In this document: positions 1 to 12,894 of the stretch, one piece after another | How the letters are laid out: each line of letters begins with the position of its first letter | Numbering within the stretch: position 1 is the first letter of the stretch | Origin: Struthidea cinerea | Lineage: Eukaryota > Chordata > Aves > Passeriformes > Corcoracidae | DNA: 64,000 nucleotides | Direction: 5' to 3' | NCBI GenBank assembly: GCA_013397865.1 | Contig: VZTI01005243.1 | Span: 949,870 to 1,013,869, forward strand | Translations under genes and position numbers: made by a program | The notes under the pieces: generated by a model | Database searches by the model: none | Seen by the model: only the letters and a program-made list of their open reading frames with translations | Told to the model about the DNA's origin: nothing

Positions 1-280
1 CGAGGGAGAGGCGGCAGCTCCTGGCCATCGCCCCCCGTCCCGACCGCAGTCAGAGCCCGGCGACCAGCGTAGGGAACCCGGCCCGCTGCGCTGCCGCCCG
101 CGAGCGGGGGAAGCGGGGCCTCAAGCCCTTCTGCGGATCCACCTCAAAGTTGGGCCCTGTGCTCCCGAGCGCTGTCAGGGTGCCCGACCTTGGGGACGCC
201 TGTGGAAGTCCCCGAGGAAATGAACCATCTGGTGCAGAGTATGAGCGGTAACACGCGAAATGTCTTGAAACTGTTAGAGT
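1..280. promoter_or_regulatory. CpG-rich patch, possible promoter edge
   Basis: The first 280 bases are GC-rich and dense in CpG, in contrast to the CpG-poor, AT-rich sequence that follows. In bird genomes such patches usually mark promoters or first exons. An ATG at about 221 opens a short frame that runs into a donor-like GTAACA at about 248, which would suit a + strand first exon. A 147-codon frame on the opposite strand (50-493) also crosses the patch, but it resembles no family I know and GC-rich DNA makes such frames easily. The patch is cut by the window edge, so its true extent and direction of transcription cannot be seen. Confidence 0.5.
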
Positions 281-2224
281 GAGAACCGGCATTCGCACAC
301 ACGCGTGGTTTATGGTGATGGGACTTGGACGCAGAAGACAAACAGAAATCATCAGTCTCCCAACTACAGAAGAAAACAAACCAGCCTCTATGCTGTCTCC
401 ACTAGCACAGCATCTCAGAGTGCTGCTGCAGTGCCTCCATAAGCAAGTTTGTTTTCTCCTTTTACTTAAGTGAGTCTGTCTCTGTCTGAACAATTGCCAA
501 ATCTGCTTAATATGCAGATTTATATAGGCCAGTCACTGATCCAGCCAGAGAGGGAAGGGCTGCACTGGCCTCTCCTGCGTGACTGGGAGTGCAAGCTGTG
601 TTAAGAACATTCAGAGAGACAGATGAGTGTACCATAAGCCAGGAGTAGCATTAAACTGATCTGAAAATTAAGAGTACTGTATAAGTACCGTATATTTCTG
701 CACCGTGTCTGGACTATGAAATCATCGTGTTATTCAATCATATGAAAAGCAGTGACAGCAGCCAATTTATTTTCCCCCCTGCTCCCCATCTCCAGGTTAA
801 ATGCAGCCAGCCCAGTGCTGCAAAAACTACACCGAAGTGATGCAGTGGGCAAAAATTCCCTCAGCCTATGCAGAAAGTAGATAGCAAAAGTAGGACAACA
901 TAACAGTAGCATTACAACAAAGCAATACCTCTAGAAGGTGATTATGAAACAACAGCATTCTGCGTCTTACACCATGCCAGCATTTAAACCTGGAAACCTG
1001 CTGACACAGCTGTATAATTCAGAGAACCAACAAATGATCTATCCAACCGGTATCAGTTGATCAGTCTCCTGCCAAGATAAAACTGCTCCAACAGCCTCAT
1101 TTGGTGGTCCACCAGTTTCTTTAACAGAACAGTTGCAGCCAAGGAGGAAAGCAGTTTGACAACTCATGGTCCTTACCAGGGGAATTGGCTGATAACATGA
1201 AATTCAAATGGGAGATTTTATATACAGAGGTGGGCAATGTTGCTGATACACAACCTGCACTGTATTTCCACCATCCAAAATTACATTAGATGTCCTTTGT
1301 GCAGGAAAAGTGAGCTGTTAAGTTTGTGCTGTGGTTGCGCTAGGCAATGTCATCAGGAAATATGCAACCTCTTCCCGATGTTAAAATGTAAGGAGCAACT
1401 GGAACAGGGCTCTGTTCCACAACACAAAACTGAGAGCAGAGGATTAGGACCAAATTTTAGCATGCTGTAATGAATAAGCAGCCAGAGGGAGCGAATCTTA
1501 CTTTTATGCAGAGGAAAGCGGGTGAGCCATGGCAAAAAAAGTACAGCAACAGGAGAGGTTTACCTAAAGCCATGTATTAAACTGAGAGCTATTCTGCAGA
1601 TGAAAACTGTTTTAACTGGACTCAAGGAGTGTTCTGTGCTCTACAGAAAGCACCTCATGATATTTAAGAAGCTCTGATTGCAGTGGTCTCATAAAAATAC
1701 ACGAGGAGCGTAAAAAGAGGGAGACAGAAGAAAACGTTTCTCATCTTCAAGTTTTACAAGGAAAAGTGAGGTCTAAAAATCAGAAAGGGAACAGAGGAGC
1801 AAGCGTGTAAGAAAAGCTAACCATGTGTTCTGCATAGCAAGTGCTACAGAAACAGATTGCTAACTGAGAAACTTGTGTTAAGTGAGAAGTGGGATATAAA
1901 TTGAGTGACAGACTTGATTAAACCAAGTACTGAGTGGGAGACTAAATTATGAGAGTAGAGTTTTTAAAAGGAATGTAGACAAAATGAAGCAGGAGGAGGG
2001 GTGGCAATATGGATAAGAGAGTATTGTGTCAACAGAAAGAAATATTGATGTTCTGGCTGACATTCCAGTCTACTTATACTGAGAGCAAAACTGCAAACAG
2101 AGGTGAATCTGGATGGTGCCTGGTCAGAATAATGTTGCAGGAACCAGAAAATATCTGAACAGTAAGAAATGGTTTTGAGAGCCTGTGCAGTACTAATGGG
2201 AGATTCAGCGAATGAACAGTAAGT

Positions 2225-2268
2225 GAGATCCTGACCTAAGTTATGCGAGATCCTGACCTAAGTTATGC
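2225..2268. repeat. 22-bp perfect tandem duplication
   Basis: A 22-base unit starting GAGATCCTGACC and ending TTATGC occurs twice back to back (2225-2246 and 2247-2268) with no differences. It is a two-copy tandem duplication of unique sequence, and perfect identity suggests it is recent. Replication slippage is the simplest cause. Confidence 0.95.
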
Positions 2269-2511
2269 AGGATTGAAATCTGGAAGTAATGCTTTGCTTT
2301 TAGTATTAGCCAGCTGCAGATTTCACATTAGCAGAGTAGCAGTTTTGGTCTCTATCTTTGAAGTAGCACAGTTTGGCTTATATAGTACTCTGAATGTCAG
2401 GGATCTGTGAGGTATTAATCTGATTTTAATAACTGGAGCTGAGTAAGAGGCACTAAAGAAAGTAAGTAAAATGGAAAGAATTTAATGCAAAGCCCATGGG
2501 CGTAAATGAAC

Positions 2512-2556
2512 ATTTCCTCTGATGTTAATGGACTTCGGATCAGGCCCCATCTGTCC
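2512..2556 (+). repeat. possible ancient amniote repeat remnant
   Basis: The segment around ATGTTAATGGACTTCGGATC followed by AGGCCCC resembles a motif common in old interspersed repeats of reptiles and birds, in which a 'GACTTCAATGGG' stretch is followed by 'GGATCAGGCCC'. The match is short and from memory, so this is only a weak call. No repeat boundaries can be seen. Confidence 0.25.
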
Positions 2557-5500
2557 ATGGAGCCTAAGGTCAGCTTTGGTATGTTGAAGAATGTCTATGG
2601 GAAGGCAATAACACAAAAGCGTTGGTCTTTAGGGAAGCAGAGTGAAGGACTAAAGAATTAGTTCACAGAAACTAACTGGAATTCAAACCACTGTGGAAAA
2701 TGGGAAGGATGCTGGAGAAGATGCATGATAGCATCTTTCCAGCAAGGCTGAACAAACCCAAGGGCAGCATGTATCACTGTACTGAGTGGAGCAGTGCTAG
2801 CTAGTACCAGATATGAAGAGAGGGTGTTAGCAAAAGTAAAGGACTTGGGAAGGGTAAGAATGGGTATAGTTAGAAATCAGTCTGGGAAGTTGAAAGCAAA
2901 AAGCAGAAAAGGAACATGCAGTAAAGAAAATGAATAGGCATATTTTTTAAATAGACGTTTTTCTGGGTTTCTGCTATTAACTTGGGGTCCCACAAAGAAT
3001 CAACCAATTTTCCTCTCTATGCCTCTGCTCTCCAGCCTGCCTCTTTAAAGTGAGTAACTCCAGGTAGGTCTTATCTCTCACAAGGCTATTACAAGGGCAC
3101 AAAATCAACCTGCCCTGCTGTTGTGTGGGGCTTCCTGCCACTACTTCAGTATAGTAATAAATGAAAATGCAAAATAAAACATCCAGATATCTAAAATTGT
3201 GTGAAATATTCCATCATCTTAAAGTGAGGGATTTTTTGGCAGGTGAGGAAAAGTTTTGAAATTCTTAACTATTATTTTGCTTCTGAATCTACAAAGAAAC
3301 ATGTTCCCTAAATCAAGCATCATTTTATCATGACTGTTCATGGACTCACATTCATGTTCACAGAAGATTTCATAGGTGATTATTCATGTTGGCTATACAA
3401 AATCTCAAATTTTGTTTTTTATTTATGCCATTGTTGAGTATCTACCAAGAAAATAAATTTTCTTTAATGTGCCTGGTTGTTCTCTTCCTTCTCCCAAACT
3501 GACATTCATCTGCTGCCTCTGAGGATTTGTAAGTGAGGCTGATAAAAATAAAAAGTAGCATGCATAGAAAGAAGATTGGAAAGAGAGGAACTTTCTAGTG
3601 AATGAATATAAAATTTATATTTGAAATAAACGATAGAGTTCTGGAGAGAAGCAAATATTAAATTACCCTATTAGTAGGGACTATTCAGCCATCCATCTAG
3701 TTTAGTGTCTTGTCTTCAGTAGTGACCTATTCCAGATGATAAATGTAAGGGAGGGGGAAGAGAAGGGTATGAAAGGAAGACAGAGAAGAAAAAGGGAAAG
3801 GAATCAAAGCAGGCCAATAAAGAAATCCATGTAACTATGACCCACATGCATATTGCTCGCTTCTTGATTAGAGAGTGGCTTTCCTCCTGACCCCAAGCTG
3901 ATGATCAAAATATGCCCTGAAGCACCAGGATTGGTAGCTCCTGTAATTTTGATCCTAGCTTGTGTCAGTGCACATGCTATTCTGTTTCATGTCAACGCCT
4001 AATCCTTTTTGATAGTTACTAAGCTATTTAAGTCAATAATATCCCATGGCTCTGAGTGCTGCATGTTAATTATATGGCTCATAAAACATATAACCTGATC
4101 TCATTGCAAATTTGTTCTATTTTAATGTCTCTGAGTGCTTTCTACTGTTACGAGACAGGGGCAGTAGGTAGCGTGTCCAAGTGGCCAGCCCTGTTCTGTA
4201 CATCTCTGCTCTTTAGTGCTGTGGGTCACTGCCCCAGGAGCTCCGGCAAAGGAGGGGGCAGCCGTGGTCTGGCAGGGTCTCGGTGCCTGGGTGCCTCCGG
4301 GCAGGCTCTGTGTACCTGCTGGCAGCTGCCTGCTTCCCCAGCCCCCCTAGCAAGCCATGGGGCCACATGCCTTTCACTGGGATTTTTCCAGGTCACCTAG
4401 ACACGAGGTATTTTCCTCTCAGCTTGAAGTGCTTGCAACTTTGGATTTCAGAAGCACGGGCTAGGTCCCCAGCTAGGAAAGGGAAGCATTTGGTACACAT
4501 TCAGCATTTTTAACTGGCATAAGCTCACTCCACACAATCTTTTCTTTAGAGCCTTATCCTACCTTAATGAGGTATTAATATCAGGTTTATTGACTGATTT
4601 GACAGGCTGTTCTGGATTCCTGCACAACTACATGTGATATAGGGAAAGCCTAGTGGAAGATAACACATGGATAGTCTTGAAGAGCTGAGTACTTCACCCA
4701 CAGAGCTGTATAGAAGGGGCTACAGCAGCCTGATTTTATGTTTCTCATCTCATGAAAATCCGAGTCCCTCCAACACTAGCCTGGGCTCTAGGTTAGAAAC
4801 TGAGTGAGCTCCAAAAGACTCACATTTCCAGATTCCTCTTGGAAACTTTCTTTGCTAGAGAGACATTGCTAAACAATTTTTGAATGCTGAGCTGCAATGT
4901 CTACTGGCTGCTCTCTTAACTGATCTGTTTTACAACACATTTATGCTTTTATCACATCTAAATTATCCTTTGAAATTTATCCATAAGACCCTATAGAAAA
5001 CAGAGAGGATTATGAAAGTTGGACACATAATGTGAGCAATAAGAATCTCCTCTAGTTCTGTATCTATAAGAATATTAATAATAATGCATTAAAAACCTTC
5101 AAGTTTTCACTCCTATCTTCTTGAAACTGGCCAATGTCAATTATTAATCAGGTGAAGAGCAGGGTTTCCCACCACTTATATGGCAACAAGGTCATTGTTC
5201 CACAAGTTCCTTTAATAACTATCCAGTAACAGTAACTGGTATGCTAAAATCACCCTCAGATTGAGGTTAGCTTCAAAACATTTCATTTCTGTTGCCTCCC
5301 TTGGTGGATGGATGACAGAGAAACAGATTTTCCTGCTTCACCAGAGGAAGTGAGCAGATCCATATGACCACTGCCCGGTTTAGCTAAACAGTGACTCCAG
5401 GCAGCTCTGCTGTCACTGAAGGGTTACTCTGTGGGTATACGATAGTGGGGAAACATCTTGAACATTCATTTGAATATGGCCATCGCAGTGGAATGTTCAG

Positions 5501-7644
5501 GGGCTATTTTAAGATTCACACTGTTTGTTTAAACAAGATGGCATGACTCCATGACTGTTACGTAAAGGATGAACACAGATTTCTCCCTATATCCTGATAT
5601 CTCCACCAACTTAAAATATTGTATGGAATTATACATATACCATGCTGAATTATATTGATTACTGAACGAATACTGAAAATTAATGCCACATCCTGGAATG
5701 GAGTCTCCCTCTTTTTAAAATAAGGTCCCGGTCAAAGGAAAGACTAATACTGCAAAAAAGATGATGGATGGACAGGCCACATGAGCTGAATGCTGCCTTT
5801 CAGAGTGTTGAGAAGAATATGAACAAGTAACTCCCTCATTGCTGGGGTTCACCCATAACCAAAAGGAATGAGAAATGAGCAGTTTGGTTTCTGGTGATCA
5901 GTCAAGGCGATCTATTGCTACTGCTGAAAAAAAAGTCTTCCATTTAGTGCCAGCTGCGACAAACTTTGTTTCTTTGCTTTTTAAAATGGAGCACAGATCA
6001 CTGGGAAAACCTCCAGTTTAACTCTCACAACCAAAGTCATCACAACATTTGGCTATTACTAGCTCTATCTGAATTCAATTCAAATTAAGATAAACTAATG
6101 TATCTCACACTATCCATCTTGCAATTCCATCCTCTTGTCATCTCAGTTGAATTTATGGCACAGTCCTTGGGGAGATACTAAGCTTTTTCCATGGAGTTTT
6201 CTGTTAGATCTTGATTTAAATGGCTGTGGATTATTGTCCCAGAATAAGAGTGCTAGACACCAAAGATACCCTGAAGTGTGTGCAGACTCTTGAGATTATA
6301 GAGAGACCAAATCATTCCCTTGGGGAATTTGCTGTCATACAATATACTGATGGATCAATCTCAAACTGCAGTCTGTTCAGAACAAGGCATCTGTCTGGTC
6401 TTGTTTGGTAAAATATTGTGCATGTCTGGTAGCATGTCACAGACTGATCAGTTTTAACTCTCAAATCATAGCACCCTACCAGTTAAACATCAAACCATGA
6501 CCAGAATTATTTAATGTTAACACAAAAAAAATAGAAAGTTGTTTTAAAAATACAGGGGTTTATTATTAATTTTGTTAAACTTGCAGTTTGAAAGTTTTTG
6601 GTTTTGACAAGGAACACCCTGTGCTCCTTGCCCACATGGGAGTGCTTAATTATATGTAACATGACAGAATCATCCAGCACTGGGATTCTCAAACCTTTTT
6701 ATCCTGAGAGATTACTCTGAATCTGGGAGACATTACAAGCAACATTTAATCATCAAAGCTCCTGGTCCATTATAAGCCATAAAGTAGTGTACTTCCACAG
6801 CACAAACGTCACTACCAAAATTGGCATGAACTGGCCTCTCCTGGCAGTCTCAGGAAGTCAACGTTTACAGAGCCTGTGCTTTCCTGTCATCATCAGGCAG
6901 AAGTCCTTTCAAATTTAGGACTACGGCAGGAAGGGTTTATTTTCACTAACAATGCCCACAGTACAAGTACAAGGGAGTAAATGCAGAAGCAATGTCTCCA
7001 GAGTATTTCACCATCACTTTCACCAGCACAAACCTCTCAAATAACACCTGTTAGCAGAAAATACTGGTTTTCATTCTTTTCATCTTTGAATCCTCTTGGT
7101 CCAGTGTTTCACCTCCTCAGTTTAAAGAGTAACTGTTTGAAGATGACCTTGACATTTTTAAAAGAGCCTGTAAAACCTCTCTACTGTAAAAGAGCCAGAT
7201 TAATATTTATGCATAATTTTAAAAAAATAAACATTTTAACCAAAATTGCCTGAATGTTTACACGAGGGGAGAGACTGCTCACAGGACTCTTCAAAGAACA
7301 TTGGCAGTAATTTCCTACCTCGAGTAAAATAAATTAATTAACACACACATCCTGTTTCACATCAAAAGAAAATCTGGCTCCAATGAACAATCCAAAGGAG
7401 AGGGCCTGTGAATGTTTACAAATACAGCCTGAGCCAACAAGAGCAGCAAGAGGGTATTTGGGAACCACAGCAAAACCTCCACCCAGCAGCTGGACTCTGG
7501 TTTCTCCAGGTTTCAGTTCTGCCTGTGTGTAATGAACAGAGAACACACAGTGAGAAAGACAGGCCTGATTTCCCAGCCAGAGCAATAGTAAAATAATGAT
7601 CTACACTCCCCATTACATCCACAAAACCTGTGGGAATAAGTGAA

Positions 7645-7775
7645 GTAAATCATGTTTTACAATGAGAGAAATGAGGCAGAGAGTGGGACAGTGACTCTCT
7701 CATGACCTCATGGGAGTGCAGCTGTCATGGAAAGGCAGAATTCAGGTTGCTCCTCCAACAGGAACAGATACAGAT
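7645..7775 (+). repeat. MIR-like SINE remnant
   Basis: The order of short blocks matches the body of the MIR SINE family: a 'gagaaatgaggcagagag' block like the MIR 'gaaactgaggcacagagag', then 'gacagtgact', then a degraded equivalent of the 'ggtcacacagc' core, and finally 'ggcagaattcaggt', like the 'agaacccaggt' segment. MIRs are ancient and few in birds, and this copy is heavily diverged. The call rests on block order, not on an alignment. Confidence 0.4.
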
Positions 7776-9634
7776 GCTTTCCTGTTAATCTTGATTTTGG
7801 GTGAAGGTAATGCAGTGGTGCCACTCTGAATTAAATGTGCAGCTCTCATCAGACTTCTCCCCAAAATTATGCCTCAGCATGGAGTGCCATTCACAATTAA
7901 AACCTCACAAAACATTTCCTATGTTCCTGCATCTCTTTTCTGTGGAGTGGCTGTGACTGCTACTGCTTTCTATGCCTCCTTCTGAGTGTACTTTGTTCCT
8001 TGTATCTTGTTAATAAAAATAAAATGCAAAAGAAAAAAAGATGGTTCTTGACAAGTTAAAAAAATTACACCCAACATCTGTCAGTTTGGGTTGGGATCCC
8101 CATTAAGAATCCACCACTGTGAGTCTGCAGTGACACAGACTTCCTGCCTTTGAAGGGCAGTAGGCAAACACACCTGACTGTGCGGAAACACAAATATTTG
8201 CACATTCAGAAGCCCTCAAGTATCTAATTTCTTTACTGCAGAGGAGGGTATTATTTCCATGTTTAATGACCTTATGTTAAATTTGAGAAGTACCAGTGAA
8301 AAAAGTACATCCCAGCAGCAGAATAAGATGCTAGCTTGTGGCTGTTTGTTCCTTGAATACTTGCAAATCACAGAAGTACATGCGAGCACGTGAAGCAGAA
8401 CCGTGTTTCTGGTCATGAAGATGTGGATAAGGTGACTCACGCTGAGGTGCGCACGGGTACATGCGACTGGATGGTGCATAGGCCAGGTGGATGTAGGTAC
8501 TCCAGTTCCACAAATGGGAACAGAGAGATACCACAAACTGTGCAAGAAAAGATGAAAGGTGCTTTTACATATATATTCCGAGACACACGATATGTGTAAA
8601 GGCCAGAGATCCAGAAACAATAGGGAGGAACTGACTTTAAGTGAGCTCCCTGCAGCAGACCAGGATAGGCTAGTGGGTGTGTCAGAGTGACAAAGCATTT
8701 TATGTTTACATGACAAAATAAATGCTGTCAATACAATCAAGAGCCAAACTCCATTTAGATTTTGCTTCTGAGTGAGTTTGGAAGAGGATGTGCACTCTAT
8801 GATCCCACGCAGCTGTAATATTCAGCTGTCATTCTTACGGGAAGAGCAAGCTCCCCGTGGAAATCACACCTGCTGGCTATAACTAAAATTCACAGAACTA
8901 ACACCTGTCTCAGTTTTAGCATCTGTCTCTATTCCTAGACATGCACAGGGGTAGGTGAAAGCACAGTCTGGACTGTCCCTGGCTCCACTGGGTGGTCCTC
9001 AAGCCCAGGGCTGGGATGGTATGGGCCCAGGAGCTGGGGTAATTCATTTGACAAATTAATGATGCCAGTTGAGGACTTGAAAATCCTATTTCTAGCCCAC
9101 ACTTCCCTTTGGCAAAAGAGAAGAGGGGAGTTAAAAACTTAGTTCTATTGCATGTCACTAGAAACACCATTTCAGAGTGAAACTCAAGAGTTTTACAGGC
9201 ACACACAAAATGTTTGAAACTCCCATGTGATTCCATTTCTCTTGCTTTGAGAAGAGCTTCATATAATGTTCGTATTTTTTCTGTCAACAACTTAGCTGCT
9301 TTCTAAACCTAAATATTGCCAATTTATTTAAATCTATACCATCATCCTTTTGTCTTAGGGGTCTGATCCTCTTGTTCTCTTGGGATGGTATGCATTTCTT
9401 GGTAACTGAAACTTTATCATTTTTTAAAGAATATTTACAAAGACTGGTATCACAAAGGTGACTGCCTAGATCAGCAGTTCTTTTCTGTATGTGAAACATT
9501 GTGATGGATGCAGTTTTGAGCTACGATTACCACCCAGCTGATTTAGAGATGAGGCCTTCTTATGGACACCAAGCACACTCAGAGCAATAAATTATTTATT
9601 TGTCTCTGTCCACCTGCTAACAGGCCAAATCTTA

Positions 9635-9695
9635 CAGAAATTATCTCAATGCCAGAGATTAGAATCTAGGCTCCTGTGTTTGCAATGACTTTCTC
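9635..9695 (+). repeat. possible MIR-like fragment
   Basis: The string 'gccagagattagaatctagg' followed by 'ctcctgtg' resembles the MIR segment 'gcagagctgggattagaacccaggtctcctg'. Only about 50 bases can be matched and no flanking MIR sequence is visible, so it may be coincidence. Confidence 0.25.
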
Positions 9696-10569
9696 GAGCT
9701 AGAACTTTGTTAGTTATAAAGTGCATAGCCAGAACAATAGCAAGTGCTGTATTAAGTGAAAAGGATATATATTATGAGTGGTTTTTGGTTGCCCCAAGTC
9801 TGTTTTCACAACACATTAGCATAAAGCTTTGCTCAAACACACAACATGTGGTTGCTCTGGCCTTAGGCTGGTAGAAAGACAAGGCCCAGCAACAGCGACA
9901 TTCACAATTCAAGTTTCCAGCATAACTTCTCCAAATGCCAGCACAGGCTCAGTCAGTAACATGCTGCACATGCTGGGCTTGTGTGCCACCCTGGCCATGT
10001 GTGTTGCTTCTGGGACTATTTTTACTTCTGAAACTGTTTTAGGAAGAGGAACACAGGACAAGTGACATTCAGGACTCATCTGCAGCTTTCAGCACCACCT
10101 TGGAAGCAGGCATGCCCTTTGGGAATGATACTTGTGGGGACCCATCCTCATGTAAGTCCACCAGCACAACCAAGAGGGAAGAGAAGCACCGCTGAGTACT
10201 TACTCTGTATGTATTGTATAGGGACATTTTCTAACAGTAAATATTTAAGAAGCAGTGGGGAAAAAGATGCAAGCTGCATACAGCTGAAACAGATGTGGGA
10301 CATCTGAGTGAAGGCTGAGGAAGAGAAAAAGTATCAGTGACTATTGGAACAGTCCTGCTACTACTGACTCATAAGCAAAAAGAGGCCACTGTGGGAAAAA
10401 TTGCAATCCATTGCCAATGCAATTTAGCATTTACAGAACATGCATAAGTATGGCAAGATCTCAAGACCTACAGACAGTGAAAGTCATCAGGAGATCACAG
10501 TACATAACGCCATGAAAGACAGTCCAAACCAAATAGCTTCAAATTTCTTCCTTAACAGTCAAAAAAAGT

Positions 10570-10835
10570 CAGTAGCCAAGGAGGAGAGCGCCGGCTGAGC
10601 TGCGTGCTGCGCTGAAGAGCTCTGATCACTAGGCAGGAACTCGGGATGCTCAGCCGCCCTCAGGAGAGCACCTTCGGGAGACACCTGGCGGCATCGCCGC
10701 GCTCGCCCTGCAGAGCTGCTGCCGAGCCTGACCGCCAGTGCGGCAACAGCGACGGCACACGGACCTGACCGGCACCCCTGGGCGGGCCGGGTCACCCAAC
10801 ACACAGACCTCGCCCCGGTGTAAAGACCCCAGCTG
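10570..10835. promoter_or_regulatory. isolated CpG-rich patch
   Basis: About 265 bases are GC-rich and contain roughly two dozen or more CpGs, with sharp edges against AT-rich flanks. This is the size and density of a small CpG island and may mark a promoter or first exon of an unannotated transcript, or a methylation-protected regulatory element. A 108-codon - strand frame (10559-10885) spans the patch, but it has no recognisable domain and is probably a by-product of high GC. No TATA box or convincing initiation site can be picked out. Confidence 0.45.
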
Positions 10836-12700
10836 TCAAGATCTCTAGACTGCCCGAGGATTAAAACCACATCCACAATGGTCATTTTAATCCTGCGGTT
10901 TAATTAGCTAAGAAAACACTTCCAGTTTAAGGAGTTAGAAATTACCCACATGGCAAAACTACATTCCTTTCAATCAGCTTCAGTTGTGTGTCTCTCTGTC
11001 CAGCTTTCGACACCACAACTTCTGCTTTTGCTCCTGTCAAACTCTTTGTGCTCATTTGCTGGTGTTCCCTTGTTAAAATCTAACCTTACCATAGGACCTT
11101 GAAGCAGATGATCCTGCCTTCTTATCATGAACAATTTCCTCTGCTGAACAGTTTTTGTGCCTCCTTGGCAGCAAACAGCTCTTTGGAGACGGGCTTCTTA
11201 TTTGCACAGGTCAGCAAGTATTTACATAGTGATGTACGACAACACAATGAGATAATAAGAGAGTTGCATTAATGAGTCTTGACTGGACATCATTACAGAG
11301 GCAGAACTCCTAATCAAGGCAAAAAAGTATTTAGAGAAGGGACCCAGAAGATATTTCTCTCTCCCTTTTCTGTGTCATTTACCTCAATGGTGAAATCAGG
11401 AGCCATTATTCAGATTCAGTTTACCAGGTTAAAAAGATTTTTGGCACTTAGGAAATTATCACTTGGTATTTTTTAATTATTTAGAGAAGAAATGACAAAT
11501 ATCCAATAATATATTTGAGGAGAATACTTGATTTATACAAGATAGCCAAGTAGATATATTCAAATTTAATTTCTAAGAACCTATTTAAAATAGCCCTTTA
11601 ATATTACATATAAAAAGGAGTGGGAAAAGCACAAGAACAAATGTGGAAGCATACCCCATGATGCCATCATAATTCACTTAAGTAATTTTCCCTGAAAATT
11701 ACTGCAAGTTTAACACCAGGCTGGGCTAGCTATGAGGTACTCCTTCCTTTTGTATTAATCTCAGACAGCACCTACTGCAAAACATTTCTAAGCATTGTAC
11801 TACAGCAATCAAACCTATGTCAATTATTAATTTCTTGTGTTTTCAGAAATCAATGATGCTATATATTGCATACATACTGTAAGAGGAGACATCAAAGACC
11901 CCAAAGTCTACCTTTCAGCACCCAGAAGTTTAATGTGAGTTAGGGTATTCCAGGCTGAAGATGCCACTTGATTCTGCCACATGACAGGCAGGAGAACCTC
12001 TGACCAGCGGTTTTAGCAGCTTGCTGAGACAATCTTTACTGAAAGCCCGGCCTCCACAAAGGGTGTGTCTGTAGGATCCCTTCAAATAGCCCTCTACTAG
12101 GAGGAGGTAAAAAGGGAAAAATCAACATGCCTATGTGTTGAGAAAAAAATTACTCCAAAGATAGTTAAAGTAAAAAGAGACAAAACTCTGCGAAGTGGAG
12201 GTTGCAGGAAGGGGAAGGATTTACTTAATTACTCAAATAACAGCCCCACTGTGAATGAGTACAGGAGGTGTGTAAAGAGCCAGACTAGATCCTGTGGGAA
12301 GGTAGTTCCAGCATAAGAGGAATTCTTGAAACAACCACTGCGTGTTTGCACTTGAGAAATGATCACTGTAATTACACAAGCGCACACTGCCCCCAGAAGG
12401 CAGCATCCCACACTTTTCCACTCTTGTTGCTTTTTCTGCTCCCTCTCACTTGCCTGCACTACTGTTCAGTGCAGTTAAATGTCAAGTGATGCTCGAGGAG
12501 AAAAAATTCCAGCTTCATGTATGAAATTATGGACTCTGAGCTGATCATTTCTATTCACAAGAAGAAGGGCACCAAGGATAGTTAAGTACATGGAACACCG
12601 CTCTTACAGAGAAGATTAAGTAAACTAGGACTCTTCAAATTAGAAAGATTTTAATTCAAATTAAAGTGATGTGAAACTTGCATATAAAATAACAAGGAGA
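10836..12700. other. AT-rich non-coding stretch
   Basis: I see no gene, RNA gene or repeat that I can name here. Open frames are all under 80 codons and are unremarkable. Sequence composition returns to the AT-rich, CpG-poor background between the two CpG islands. Confidence 0.6.
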
Positions 12701-12729
12701 GGAAGGAAGGAAGGAAGGAAGGAAGGAAG
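12701..12729. repeat. GGAA microsatellite
   Basis: Seven tandem GGAA units form an uninterrupted purine tract. It abuts the 79-bp duplication and resembles the short sequence just after the N at 12809, so it probably caused the local assembly problem. Confidence 0.95.
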
Positions 12730-12894
12730 TGATAAATGCCATAAACATATCCTTTCCATGAGGTAGCTAGTCCTGGTATTGTCCCCTGGAATTCACCAAG
12801 CCAGGTAGNAGGAACTGATAAATGCCATAAACATATCCTTTCCATGAGGTAGCTAGTCCTGGTATTGTCCCCTGGAATTCACCAAGCCAGGTAG
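12730..12894. repeat. 79-bp duplicate around one N, likely misassembly
   Basis: The 79 bases at 12730-12808 recur without change at 12816-12894. Between them lie a single N at 12809 and six bases, AGGAAC, that resemble the end of the preceding GGAA tract. Exact identity, an N at the junction and a microsatellite next to it point to two contig ends carrying the same sequence that were joined without being merged. A real recent tandem duplication is the alternative. Confidence 0.8.

Larger units (their letters stand above)
281..10569. other. AT-rich non-coding stretch
   Basis: No recognisable gene is seen in these 10 kb. Open frames are short, overlap on both strands and resemble no protein family; the longest, 174 codons on the - strand at 8216-8740, looks like chance. 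The only compositional break is a GC-rich block at about 4160-4380 with a handful of CpGs and no clear signal. A mostly purine tract lies at about 3748-3803. Small repeats and faint MIR-like remnants are listed separately. The stretch fits an intron or an intergenic span. Confidence 0.6.

Noticed and set aside
8216..8740. 174-codon - strand frame
   Set aside because: No domain, splice or poly(A) evidence, and overlapping frames on both strands; length is within chance.
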